A stretch of DNA of 64,000 bases from Rhodanobacter sp. B05 (lineage in GTDB: Bacteria; Pseudomonadota; Gammaproteobacteria; Xanthomonadales; Rhodanobacteraceae), in assembly GCF_002001085.1 (NCBI RefSeq), contig NZ_MUNU01000019.1, forward strand, positions 124,001-188,000, written 5' to 3'. A program made the position numbers and the translations under genes. Position 1 is the first letter of the stretch. Each line of letters opens with the position of its first letter. The notes below the pieces were generated by a model. It worked only from the letters and a program-made list of their open reading frames with translations, ran no database searches and was not told where the DNA came from. Of the stretch, positions 57,616-64,000 are shown piece by piece.

Positions 57616-58691
57616 GCAAGACCTTGAGCATTCGTGGTCGCATTCCTCAGGACCGCCAGCACCTTGTCGTTCTCCGCGGGTGTGCCCATGGTGATGCGCA
57701 GCGCATCGCCGAGGTTCGGGTAACGACGGGTGTCGCGCACCACGATGCCGGCGGCGAGCAGGCGCTGATAGACGGCACCGGCGTTGTCAAAGCGCACGGC
57801 GAGGAAGTTGGTCCACGAGGGCAGCACTTGGCGCACGCCAGGCACGGCGCGCAAGGCCTGCTGCATCCGGGTCCGTTGCGTACGGATGGTCTCCAGATGA
57901 GCTCGCGTTGCTGCCTGTCCCTCCGCCGACAGCACGGCAAGTGCCGCCGCGACGCAGGGGCGTGGCAATGGATACGGCGCAATGATCCGGCGCAGCAGCC
58001 CGGTCACCGCCGCGTTCGCCAGCACGCAGCCCACCCGTGCTCCAGCCAGCGCCCAGGCCTTGGACAGCGTGCGCAAAACAGCGAGGTTGTCGTGGCGATC
58101 GATCAGGTCGACCACGCTGACTTGATCGTCGAACTCGACATATGCCTCGTCGACCACCAGCACGGAACGACCTTGCAGTGACTGGGCCAGCCGCTCGATG
58201 CTGGCACGCGGCACGCGCTGCCCGCTCGGATTGTTCGGCGTGCATACGAAAGTCAGCTTGACCGCGGGAGTGAGTGCGGCCAGCAGCGTATCCACGTCCA
58301 CGCTGAAATCGTGTGCCAGCGGCACTTCGATCACGGCGGCGTTCTGGATCTGTGCGTAGATGGCATACATGCCGAAGGTAGGCGGCTGGATCAGGATCGC
58401 GTCCTCGCCGGCGCGGCAGAATGCGCGCACCAGCAGGTCGATCGCCTCGTCGCTGCCGCGGGTGACCAGCACCTGTTCACGCTGCACGCCATACATCGCG
58501 GCAAGGGCTTCGACCAGCTCCGGCGGCTGCGGCTCGGGATAGCGATTGCAGCCCGTGCCACCGTCGCCCGAAGGTGCCCATGGCGATTCGTTCGCGTTGA
58601 GCCAGATCTCACCACCGCCGGCTTCCATGCGGGCGGACGAATACGCCTGCATCGCGCGGATCTCGGGCCGTGCCAGATCGAGCACGTTCAT
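57600..58691 (-). CDS. hisC: Histidinol-phosphate aminotransferase
   Basis: HisC transaminates imidazole acetol phosphate with glutamate. The 363-residue PLP enzyme has the phosphate-binding NPSGQRVPR, the PLP-anchoring Asp in VVDEAYVEF and the Schiff-base lysine in [13 protein letters not shown]. It starts [14 protein letters not shown], overlapping the hisD stop (ATGA). Its end is altered only by the 17-bp duplication. Confidence 0.96.
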   Translation of the reverse strand: MNVLDLARPEIRAMQAYSSARMEAGGGEIWLNANESPWAPSGDGGTGCNRYPEPQPPELVEALAAMYGVQREQVLVTRGSDEAIDLLVRAFCRAGEDAILIQPPTFGMYAIYAQIQNAAVIEVPLAHDFSVDVDTLLAALTPAVKLTFVCTPNNPSGQRVPRASIERLAQSLQGRSVLVVDEAYVEFDDQVSVVDLIDRHDNLAVLRTLSKAWALAGARVGCVLANAAVTGLLRRIIAPYPLPRPCVAAALAVLSAEGQAATRAHLETIRTQRTRMQQALRAVPGVRQVLPSWTNFLAVRFDNAGAVYQRLLAAGIVVRDTRRYPNLGDALRITMGTPAENDKVLAVLRNATTNAQGLAEGST

Positions 58692-60010
58692 GCTGTCGCC
58701 TCCAGCGCCGCCAGGCGCAAGGTCACCGCACGGCGGTGTGCTTCCAGTTGTTCGGCCGCGGCCAGCGTCGCCGTACAGGGACCGATGTTGCGCAGTCCTG
58801 CAGCGGAGACTTCCTGCACGCTGATCTGCTTCTGGTAACTGGCCACCGACACGCCGCTGTAGCTGCGCGCGTAACCGTAGGTCGGCAGCACGTGGTTGCT
58901 GCCGCTGCAGTAGTCGCCAACCGACTCAGGCGTCCATTGGCCGAGGAAGATCGAGCCGGCGCTGTCGATGCCATCGAGCAGTTCGCGCGGGGCGGCGACC
59001 TGCAGGATCAAATGCTCGGGCGCGTAGCGGTTGCTGACCTCGACCGCCTGCGCCAGCGATTCGACCGCGATCAGCCGACTTTGCGCCAGCGCCTGGCTGG
59101 CGATCGCGCCGCGTGGCAGCGTCGCACACTGCCGCTCGACTTCCGCGGCCGCCCTGTCCAGCAGTTCCGCCGACGGGCTCAGCAGGAGCACCTGCGAATC
59201 CGGCCCGTGCTCAGCCTGCGACAGCAGGTCGGCAGCGACGAACACCGGGTTCGCCGCGGCATCGGCAATCACCAGCACTTCGGACGGACCGGCCGGCATG
59301 TCGATCGCCGCACCATCCGGATCGGACGAGACCTGCAGCTTCGCCTCGGTGACCCAGGCATTGCCCGGACCGAACAGCTTGTCGCACTTCGGCACACTAC
59401 CGGTGCCGTACGCCATCGCCGCGATCGCCTGCGCGCCACCAAGCTTGAAGACCTGGTGCACACCGGTAAGCCGCGCGGCATACAGCACCGCCTCATCGCA
59501 GCGACCATCGGCGCGCGCCGGCGAGCACAACACCACTTCGCGGCAACCGGCGATCTGCGCCGGCACACCCAGCATCAGCGCGGTCGACGGCAGCGGTGCA
59601 CTGCCGGCCGGCACGTACAGGCCGACCCGGCCGATCGGGCGCAGCATCCGTTCCACCCGCACGCCGGGTGCGGTATCGACCGCCACGGGTCGGGGCGCGG
59701 TGGCCCGGTGGAACAGCTCGATGCGTTCCGCGGCTTCGCGGATCGCCGCCTTCAGCGCGGGATCGAGTGCGGCTTCGGCCGCAACGAATTCGGCCTCGTC
59801 CACCGCGATCGCGTCCAGCGCGCAGCGATCGTACTTCGCGCTGAGTTCGCGCAACGCCGCGTCGCCACGTTCGCGCACGCCGACGATGATCTGCTCGACA
59901 CCGTGGCGCAATGCGTCCGCGCGCGACTGCGCCGGGCGCGCGAGCGCCTCGCGCCGGGCCGTTTCATCCAGGGCATTCCAGTCCAGTCTCTTCATGACAG
60001 CCTGCTTCAT
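58688..60010 (-). CDS. hisD: Histidinol dehydrogenase
   Basis: HisD oxidises histidinol to histidine in two NAD+-dependent steps and needs zinc. The protein is 440 residues from the ATG at 60010, which overlaps the hisG stop (ATGA); ATG 59995 gives 435. The signature includes [12 protein letters not shown] and [14 protein letters not shown]; zinc and catalytic residues fall in the segment [13 protein letters not shown] and in [17 protein letters not shown]. The first codons repeat ATGAAG at 15-base spacing. Confidence 0.96.
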   Translation of the reverse strand: MKQAVMKRLDWNALDETARREALARPAQSRADALRHGVEQIIVGVRERGDAALRELSAKYDRCALDAIAVDEAEFVAAEAALDPALKAAIREAAERIELFHRATAPRPVAVDTAPGVRVERMLRPIGRVGLYVPAGSAPLPSTALMLGVPAQIAGCREVVLCSPARADGRCDEAVLYAARLTGVHQVFKLGGAQAIAAMAYGTGSVPKCDKLFGPGNAWVTEAKLQVSSDPDGAAIDMPAGPSEVLVIADAAANPVFVAADLLSQAEHGPDSQVLLLSPSAELLDRAAAEVERQCATLPRGAIASQALAQSRLIAVESLAQAVEVSNRYAPEHLILQVAAPRELLDGIDSAGSIFLGQWTPESVGDYCSGSNHVLPTYGYARSYSGVSVASYQKQISVQEVSAAGLRNIGPCTATLAAAEQLEAHRRAVTLRLAALEATA

Positions 60011-60900
60011 GACAACATTTTCTCGACGGGAAGCACGAACATCTCGCGTGCACCGGCCTTCTTGATTTCCTCCAGCTGCCGCCAGCTCACCTCGCCGGCG
60101 CACAGCGCCTGCAGCATCAGCTGATCCGGTTGACCGGCCACCGGCAGCAGGGTCGGCTGCGGGCCGCCCGGCAACAGGCGCGTGACTGCCTCCAGCGTGT
60201 GCCGCGAGGTCTGCAGCAACAGCAGACGCGACTCACGCACCTGGATCACGCCATCCAGCCGCTTCAGCAGCAGCTCCAGCATGTCACCACGCTCGTCCAC
60301 CGGCAGCGTCTGCGGGCCGACCAGTACGGCCTCGCTCTCCAGCAACACTTCGGTCTCGCGCAATTGATTGGCGACCAGGGTGCCACCGCTCTGTACCAGG
60401 TCGCAGATCGCATCGGCAGTACCCAGCTTCGGTGCGATCTCCACCGAACCGGCCAACGTCATCACGCCGGCTTCGATGCCTTGCGCACGCAGCCACTCGC
60501 CGAGCAGCCCGGGGTAAGAGGTGGCGATGCGCAGGCCCGCCAGGTCGCCCGGCCCGGCGTAGTCCAGTTCCTGCGGCACGGCGATCGACAGCCTGCATCG
60601 GCCGAAACCGAGCGGACGCATCTCAGCCAGCGGCTCGACCTCGCGTCCGGCAACGAGCTGGAACTCGCCGAGGACATTGCGTCCGACGATGCCGAGGTCG
60701 CATACGCCCTGGGCGATCAGCCCCGGAATGTCGTCGTCGCGCACCAGCAACAGGTCCACTGGCTCGCCTTCGCCGAAGCAGAACAGCTTGTCGCGGCTCT
60801 GCCGGAAGGTAAGGCCACAGCGGGTCAGCAGATCCAGTGCAGGCTCCGTGAGCCGGCCGGACTTCTGCATCGCGATGCGCAGACGATCGCGTGGTTTCAT
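60007..60900 (-). CDS. hisG: ATP phosphoribosyltransferase HisG (long form)
   Basis: HisG performs the first, feedback-inhibited step of histidine synthesis from ATP and PRPP. The start [17 protein letters not shown] gives 297 residues, the long form with a C-terminal regulatory domain that binds histidine. The PRPP loop region is [21 protein letters not shown] with the preceding [10 protein letters not shown]. It overlaps the regulator upstream (ATGA), so the two are coupled. Confidence 0.97.
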   Translation of the reverse strand: MKPRDRLRIAMQKSGRLTEPALDLLTRCGLTFRQSRDKLFCFGEGEPVDLLLVRDDDIPGLIAQGVCDLGIVGRNVLGEFQLVAGREVEPLAEMRPLGFGRCRLSIAVPQELDYAGPGDLAGLRIATSYPGLLGEWLRAQGIEAGVMTLAGSVEIAPKLGTADAICDLVQSGGTLVANQLRETEVLLESEAVLVGPQTLPVDERGDMLELLLKRLDGVIQVRESRLLLLQTSRHTLEAVTRLLPGGPQPTLLPVAGQPDQLMLQALCAGEVSWRQLEEIKKAGAREMFVLPVEKMLS

Positions 60901-61232
60901 GCCTTCTTCCTTGCCGTTTGCGCCTGCCGCCGTGCCGCCCGGGCCGCTGCGGCCAGATAGCCGCCGCTGCCCTGATTGAGGTAGCGCGCGACGCGCCCGA
61001 TCGTGGTGATGCTGACCGCGGTGCGCTCGTGGATCTCCCGATAGGAGACGCCTTCCAGCAGATACGGCACCACCCGCCAGCGATCCACCAGCACCTCCAG
61101 CTCGGCTGGCGTGCACAGGTCGCGCAGGAAGGCTGACACCTCGTCGAGATTCTTCAGCGACAACAGCGCCTCGTACAGGCTGTGTTCCGCCGATTCGGCC
61201 GGGGTCTCGGGATCGAGCGATCGACGCTTCAT
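60897..61232 (-). CDS. TrpR-like (YerC/YecD family) transcriptional regulator of the his operon
   Basis: A 111-residue protein of the TrpR superfamily with the core RWRVVPYLLEGVSYREIHER, a turn helix segment VSITTIGRVARYL and the family's NQGSGGY tail. It is co-directional with, and overlaps, hisG, so it is very probably the histidine-operon regulator called HisR in Xanthomonad regulon studies. A palindrome strongly reminiscent of the TrpR operator lies directly before its start. The C-terminus is basic ([11 protein letters not shown]). Confidence 0.85.
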   Translation of the reverse strand: MKRRSLDPETPAESAEHSLYEALLSLKNLDEVSAFLRDLCTPAELEVLVDRWRVVPYLLEGVSYREIHERTAVSITTIGRVARYLNQGSGGYLAAAARAARRQAQTARKKA

Positions 61233-61235
61233 AAT

Positions 61236-61253
61236 GTACTAATGCATTAATAC
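61236..61253. promoter_or_regulatory. TrpR-like operator at the head of the his operon
   Basis: GTACTAATGCATTAATAC is an 18-bp palindrome with one mismatched pair and resembles the E. coli trp operator (GTACTAGTTAACTAGTAC), with CTAG replaced by CTAA. It lies three bases upstream of the regulator's ATG, so the transcript would start inside or next to it, leaving little or no leader and no Shine-Dalgarno site. A TATTAA within it could serve as -10. Confidence 0.75.
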
Positions 61254-61435
61254 GAAGGAACGGATCTTACCTGACACGGGGCGCGGCGGCAATTCCCCCG
61301 GTAAAGCCTGTCTCGCGCCATTCAGGATGGGGGCGCCCCGCGCTCCGAACAGTGCGCTACCGGCGTGCCAGCCCAGACCGAGCGAAACTCCGGCGCCCCG
61401 CGGCAGCGATCCGGTACGGACACCGTTCGCGTTAC

Positions 61436-61470
61436 AAACAAAAACCCCCGCCGAGGCGGGGGTTTCTCGA
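61436..61470 (-). terminator. Rho-independent terminator after the bTHX-like gene
   Basis: CCCCCGC-CGAG-GCGGGGG forms a strong 7-8 pair stem. On the minus strand it is followed by TTTTTGTTT. It lies 30-50 bases after the stop of the ribosomal protein gene. Confidence 0.85.
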
Positions 61471-61493
61471 ACACGCCGGGAAGTGGCGTCGAC

Positions 61494-61652
61494 TCAGGCC
61501 GACTTCTTCTTCGGCGCCGCCTTCTTCGCGGCTGGCTTGGTCACCGTCGGCTTGGCACCGACCACGGTCGGCGCCGCGACATGCGCGCGCGAATTGCCGT
61601 AGCTGCTGCGATAGATCTTGCCGCGGCGGGTCTTGCGATCGCCCTTGCCCAT
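61494..61652 (-). CDS. bTHX (30S THX/RPS31-like) small ribosomal protein
   Basis: A 52-residue basic protein beginning MGKGDRKTRRGKIYRSSYGN, the signature of the small THX protein of the 30S head (found in Thermus and, as here, some proteobacteria). A Lys/Ala/Pro-rich tail (AAKKAAPKKKSA) follows the THX core and is longer than in Thermus (about 26 residues). It is followed by a good terminator. A longer upstream frame is not supported. Confidence 0.85.
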   Translation of the reverse strand: MGKGDRKTRRGKIYRSSYGNSRAHVAAPTVVGAKPTVTKPAAKKAAPKKKSA

Positions 61653-61716
61653 GGAAACACCTGATTGATTGAATGAACGGCCGTCCATCATAGCAGTGCC
61701 GGGCCGAACGCCATAG

Positions 61717-62667
61717 TCAACCGTGGCGATGCCCGGCACAGCCCGGAGTCTCATCGGGGCACGCGCCGGGATCGATCTGCACGGTGACGTGCTCGACTTC
61801 GAAGCGCTCACGCAGGATCTGCCGGATCGCCCGCAAGACCCTGGCACCGTCGGCAGGCTCGTTCAGTTCGGCATGCAGGGTCGCCATCCGCGAACCCGAA
61901 GCCAGCTGCCAGACGTGCAGGTGATGGATGCTGCGTATGGCCGGGTCGGCGCCGCGCAGCGACTGCTCGACCACGGCACTGTCCACGCCTTCGGGGACGC
62001 CTTCCAGCAGGATGTGCGCGGACCTCCGCAGCAATTGCCAGGCATTGCCGAGGATCAGCAGCGACACCAGCAGCGACAGCAGCGGATCCGCCCACAGCCA
62101 GCCGAACCAGCGTATCGCCAGCGCGGCGAGCACCGCCGCCAGCGACCCCAGCAGGTCACCCAGCACATGCAGGCTGGCACCCGCCATGTTGACGTCGTCG
62201 TGCGCATGACCGTGCAGCGTGCGCAGCACCAGCGCATTGACCAGCAGTCCGGCGAGCGCCACCACCAGCATGACGCCGGACAGGATCGGGCCCGGATGCA
62301 GCAGGCGGGTGACTGCTTCGTAGATGATCCAGCCGACCAGCACGAACTGGCTCAATGCGTTGACGAAGCCGACCAGCACCTCCATCCGCCCGTAGCCGTA
62401 GCTGCGCCGCGCATCGGCCGGCCGGGCCGCCATCGCCGCGCCGACCACCGCCAGCAACAGGGCCAGCGCATCGACCATCATGTGCCCGGCATCGGCCAGC
62501 AACGCCAGCGAGCCTGACCAGACACCACCACCAGCCTCGGCCAGCATGACCAGGACGGTCAGCACGAAGGCCAGCAGCAACTTGCGGCGACGACTCACCG
62601 GGTCGCCACCACGCGCGTGGTCGTGCGCATGATCGTGATGGGGTTGGTGGTCGTGTGACGAACTCAT
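61717..62667 (-). CDS. Cation diffusion facilitator, zinc exporter-like
   Basis: A CDF protein of 316 residues with six transmembrane helices. The N-terminus is His-rich (HDHQPHHDHAHDHARG). The metal site residues are in ADAGHMMVDALAL (helix II) and SLHVLGDLLGS (helix V), both with the HxxxD-type pattern of Zn2+/Cd2+ exporters such as ZitB and CzcD. A cytosolic C-terminal domain follows. It is the third gene of a zinc locus (Zur, MerC-like, CDF), all on the minus strand. Confidence 0.92.
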   Translation of the reverse strand: MSSSHDHQPHHDHAHDHARGGDPVSRRRKLLLAFVLTVLVMLAEAGGGVWSGSLALLADAGHMMVDALALLLAVVGAAMAARPADARRSYGYGRMEVLVGFVNALSQFVLVGWIIYEAVTRLLHPGPILSGVMLVVALAGLLVNALVLRTLHGHAHDDVNMAGASLHVLGDLLGSLAAVLAALAIRWFGWLWADPLLSLLVSLLILGNAWQLLRRSAHILLEGVPEGVDSAVVEQSLRGADPAIRSIHHLHVWQLASGSRMATLHAELNEPADGARVLRAIRQILRERFEVEHVTVQIDPGACPDETPGCAGHRHG

Positions 62668-62755
62668 GCGCGCATGCTAGGAACGGGTGCTGCCGTTACA
62701 CAATCACCATGACCTCCGCGGGCACGCCACATTGCCGGCGCCGGGCGAGCCGCGC

Positions 62756-63181
62756 TCAGTGGGCGCACTGCGGCCCATGCACGTGAGCTGCGCCTGCCCG
62801 GCGGTCGCGGTGCAGGTTGACAAAGTGGGCACTGGCCAACAGCAGGCCGCCGCAGGTCACCAGCACGCTGTGCAGGATGATCGAATAGTTTTCGGCGAAG
62901 GTGACGCCGAGCAGCAGCAAGGCGAGCCCGGGGATCGCCAGCAACAGCGGCAGCGGCTGCTGGTGGCGCCGGAAACCTCGGATCAGCGCGACCAGGGCCA
63001 GCGCGCAGGCGAACATCACGAAGCCGCGCTCGAAGCGGTGGTCAGCCAGAAACTCCAGCCCCACCAACGGTAGTGCCGCCAGCACGAACGGCAGCAAGGC
63101 GCAGTGGATCGCGCACAGGAACGACGCGGTCGCACCGATGCGGTCAGCCATTTGCCATCTGCGGGATTGCTGGGATTCCAT
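62756..63181 (-). CDS. MerC-domain membrane protein
   Basis: A 141-residue protein with about four membrane segments and the MerC-type metal pair CAIHC near the N-terminus (FLCAIHCALLPF). The C-terminus has several His and one Cys (AHVHGPQCAH). Such MerC-like proteins adjoin zur in many proteobacteria and are predicted to handle zinc. A Zur-box sits 50 bases upstream of the ATG at 63181, which implies zinc repression. A later ATG at 63151 is possible. Confidence 0.85.
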   Translation of the reverse strand: MESQQSRRWQMADRIGATASFLCAIHCALLPFVLAALPLVGLEFLADHRFERGFVMFACALALVALIRGFRRHQQPLPLLLAIPGLALLLLGVTFAENYSIILHSVLVTCGGLLLASAHFVNLHRDRRAGAAHVHGPQCAH

Positions 63182-63230
63182 CTACCTGCCTGGCCTCGCC
63201 GGAATGGCGATCCTGATGCCTGGGCAATCA

Positions 63231-63245
63231 TGTTACATTATAACA
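63231..63245. promoter_or_regulatory. Zur box upstream of the merC-like gene
   Basis: TGTTACATTATAACA is a near-perfect palindrome (six of seven pairs) that matches the gammaproteobacterial Zur consensus core TGTTATAWTATAACA. It stands out in a GC-rich region and lies between zur and the merC-like gene, so Zur should control the MerC-like/CDF genes. Confidence 0.85.
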
Positions 63246-63277
63246 GTCACTGCCGCCATGACCCGGACCGGCCGGGG

Positions 63278-63775
63278 TCAGCCCTTGCGACAGTTCCTGC
63301 AGGTGCCATGGACTTCCAGCGTCTGCGCCTGCGGACGAAAGCCCAGCGCGCGCGCCTGCGCCTCGATCAGCTCGGCCACCCGCTCGTCGCAGACTTCCTG
63401 TGCGCTGGCGCAGGTGTCGCAGATCAGGAAGGGCACCTGGTGCGCCTCGGCCGGGTGATGGCAGGAGACGAAGGCGTTGATCGACTCCAGCTTGTGGATG
63501 AAGCCGTTTTCCAGCAGGAAATCGAGCGCCCGGTACACCGTGGGCGGCGCCGCATTGCCATGCTGCTCGCGCAACTGGTCGAGCAGGTCGTAGGCCTTGA
63601 CCGGCTTGCCGGCCGCTGCGACAAGCTGCAGCACTTCCCGGCGCAGCGGCGTCAGGCGCAGGCCGCGCTCCTTGCTGGCATGCTCGACCGCGCGCACGAA
63701 ACCCTTCGCATCATGATGATGGTGCGAATGGTGCGCGTGCTGGTTGTCGGTGCCGTCGTGGCTCAATGCTTTCAC
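63278..63775 (-). CDS. zur: Zinc uptake regulator Zur (Fur family)
   Basis: A 165-residue Fur-family repressor. The N-terminus is very His-rich (HAHHSHHHHDAKG). The winged helix includes LRLTPLRREVLQLVAAAGKP and AAPPTVYRALDFLLENGFIH. Structural zinc cysteines are CDTC and CRNC; the regulatory metal site includes SCHHPAEAH. The start is a GTG at 63775 (MKALSHDG). The gene is followed, at 97 bases, by the MerC-like gene and precedes the Zur box. Confidence 0.94.
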   Translation of the reverse strand: MKALSHDGTDNQHAHHSHHHHDAKGFVRAVEHASKERGLRLTPLRREVLQLVAAAGKPVKAYDLLDQLREQHGNAAPPTVYRALDFLLENGFIHKLESINAFVSCHHPAEAHQVPFLICDTCASAQEVCDERVAELIEAQARALGFRPQAQTLEVHGTCRNCRKG

Positions 63776-63809
63776 CTCGCAGTCGATGATACATCCGCCG
63801 CGCCAGCCT

Positions 63810-63983
63810 TCAGCCCGGCAAGGGCGGTGGCTTCACGGGCGGTTTGCGGCGGGGCTTGCACAGGATCACGACCCATCCGATCGGTCCCAGCACCCAGGCC
63901 CACAAGGCGCCTTCGGCCACCCGGCCACGCCACCAGCCGAGCAGCAGGCCGACGGCGACAAACAGCAGGCTCCACCAGAACAT
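63810..63983 (-). CDS. Small two-helix membrane protein
   Basis: A 57-residue protein that starts MFWWSLLFVAVGLLLGWWRG, with a second hydrophobic stretch (ALWAWVLGPIGWVVILC) and a Lys/Pro-rich tail (KPRRKPPVKPPPLPG). The family is not recognised. A GTG at 63998 would add five residues and the frame could run past the window's right edge, so the true start is uncertain. Confidence 0.6.
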   Translation of the reverse strand: MFWWSLLFVAVGLLLGWWRGRVAEGALWAWVLGPIGWVVILCKPRRKPPVKPPPLPG

Positions 63984-64000
63984 GGCTGCCCACGGCACCA

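Noticed and set aside
59995-60010. Direct repeat ATGAAG...ATGAAG at the hisD start as a further tandem duplication
   Set aside because: Only about ten bases match with a non-repeated middle, so it is more simply two alternative starts than a duplication like the one at hisC-hisB.

Overview
The window is a GC-rich chromosomal segment from a gammaproteobacterium of the Xanthomonadales (Lysobacterales). Rhodanobacteraceae (Rhodanobacter, Dyella, Frateuria or a close relative) is the likeliest family. This is inferred from gene order (hrcA-grpE-dnaK-dnaJ-dapB beside carAB; recN, fur, bamE, rnfH, ratA and smpB clustered; hfq-hflX-hflK-hflC-purA; a TrpR-like regulator heading the his operon) and from protein character. 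No 16S gene is present to settle it. No rRNA, tRNA, CRISPR array, prophage or intact insertion sequence was seen, so this is mostly core chromosome with a few accessory insertions.

Layout. 1-9343: carB (partial) and carA, a 2-oxoglutarate oxygenase, dapB, and the heat-shock cluster hrcA-grpE-dnaK-dnaJ with a good sigma-32 promoter before dnaK. 9409-16061: recN, a divergent two-component system, a strongly structured GGA-rich intergenic RNA candidate, fur, bamE, rnfH, ratA and smpB. 16132-24695: purA, hflC, hflK, hflX, hfq, miaA and a secreted S46 dipeptidyl-peptidase. 24923-33179: threonine catabolism (tdh, kbl) around a giant AsmA-like protein, then an rRNA pseudouridine synthase and OmpA. 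33497-39037: the methylcitrate cycle genes prpB, prpC and prpD, interrupted by a terC transporter gene with its own yybP-ykoY (Mn2+) riboswitch and by two truncated gene remnants.

39202-53333: a dicarboxylate or glutamate symporter, ahpC-ahpF, a sirtuin, a Tat-type class A beta-lactamase, msrB-msrA, a TIR-TPR protein, a TMEM175-type channel, a metallo-hydrolase and several poorly characterised genes. The antioxidant set (ahpCF, msrAB) stands out. 53531-61232: a complete histidine operon (hisR-like, G, D, C, B, H, A, F, IE) on the minus strand. It has translational overlaps at most junctions, a TrpR-like operator at its head, a REP-type inverted repeat between hisB and hisH, a 17-bp tandem duplication at the hisC-hisB junction, and a purine-rich repeat at the hisF-hisIE junction. 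61494-63983: a bTHX-like ribosomal protein and a zinc locus (CDF exporter, MerC-like protein, Zur) with a clear Zur box.

The most unusual items are the structured intergenic RNA at about 13480-13678, which displays AGGA in hairpin loops next to a UvrY/NarL-type two-component pair and could be a Csr/Rsm-type sponge RNA; the TrpR-like operator fused to the start of the his operon; the split prp locus with riboswitch-controlled terC and gene debris; and the TIR/TolB-like/TPR protein. Start codons were moved from the longest possible frame where family alignment, ribosome binding sites or gene overlaps favoured a shorter one.
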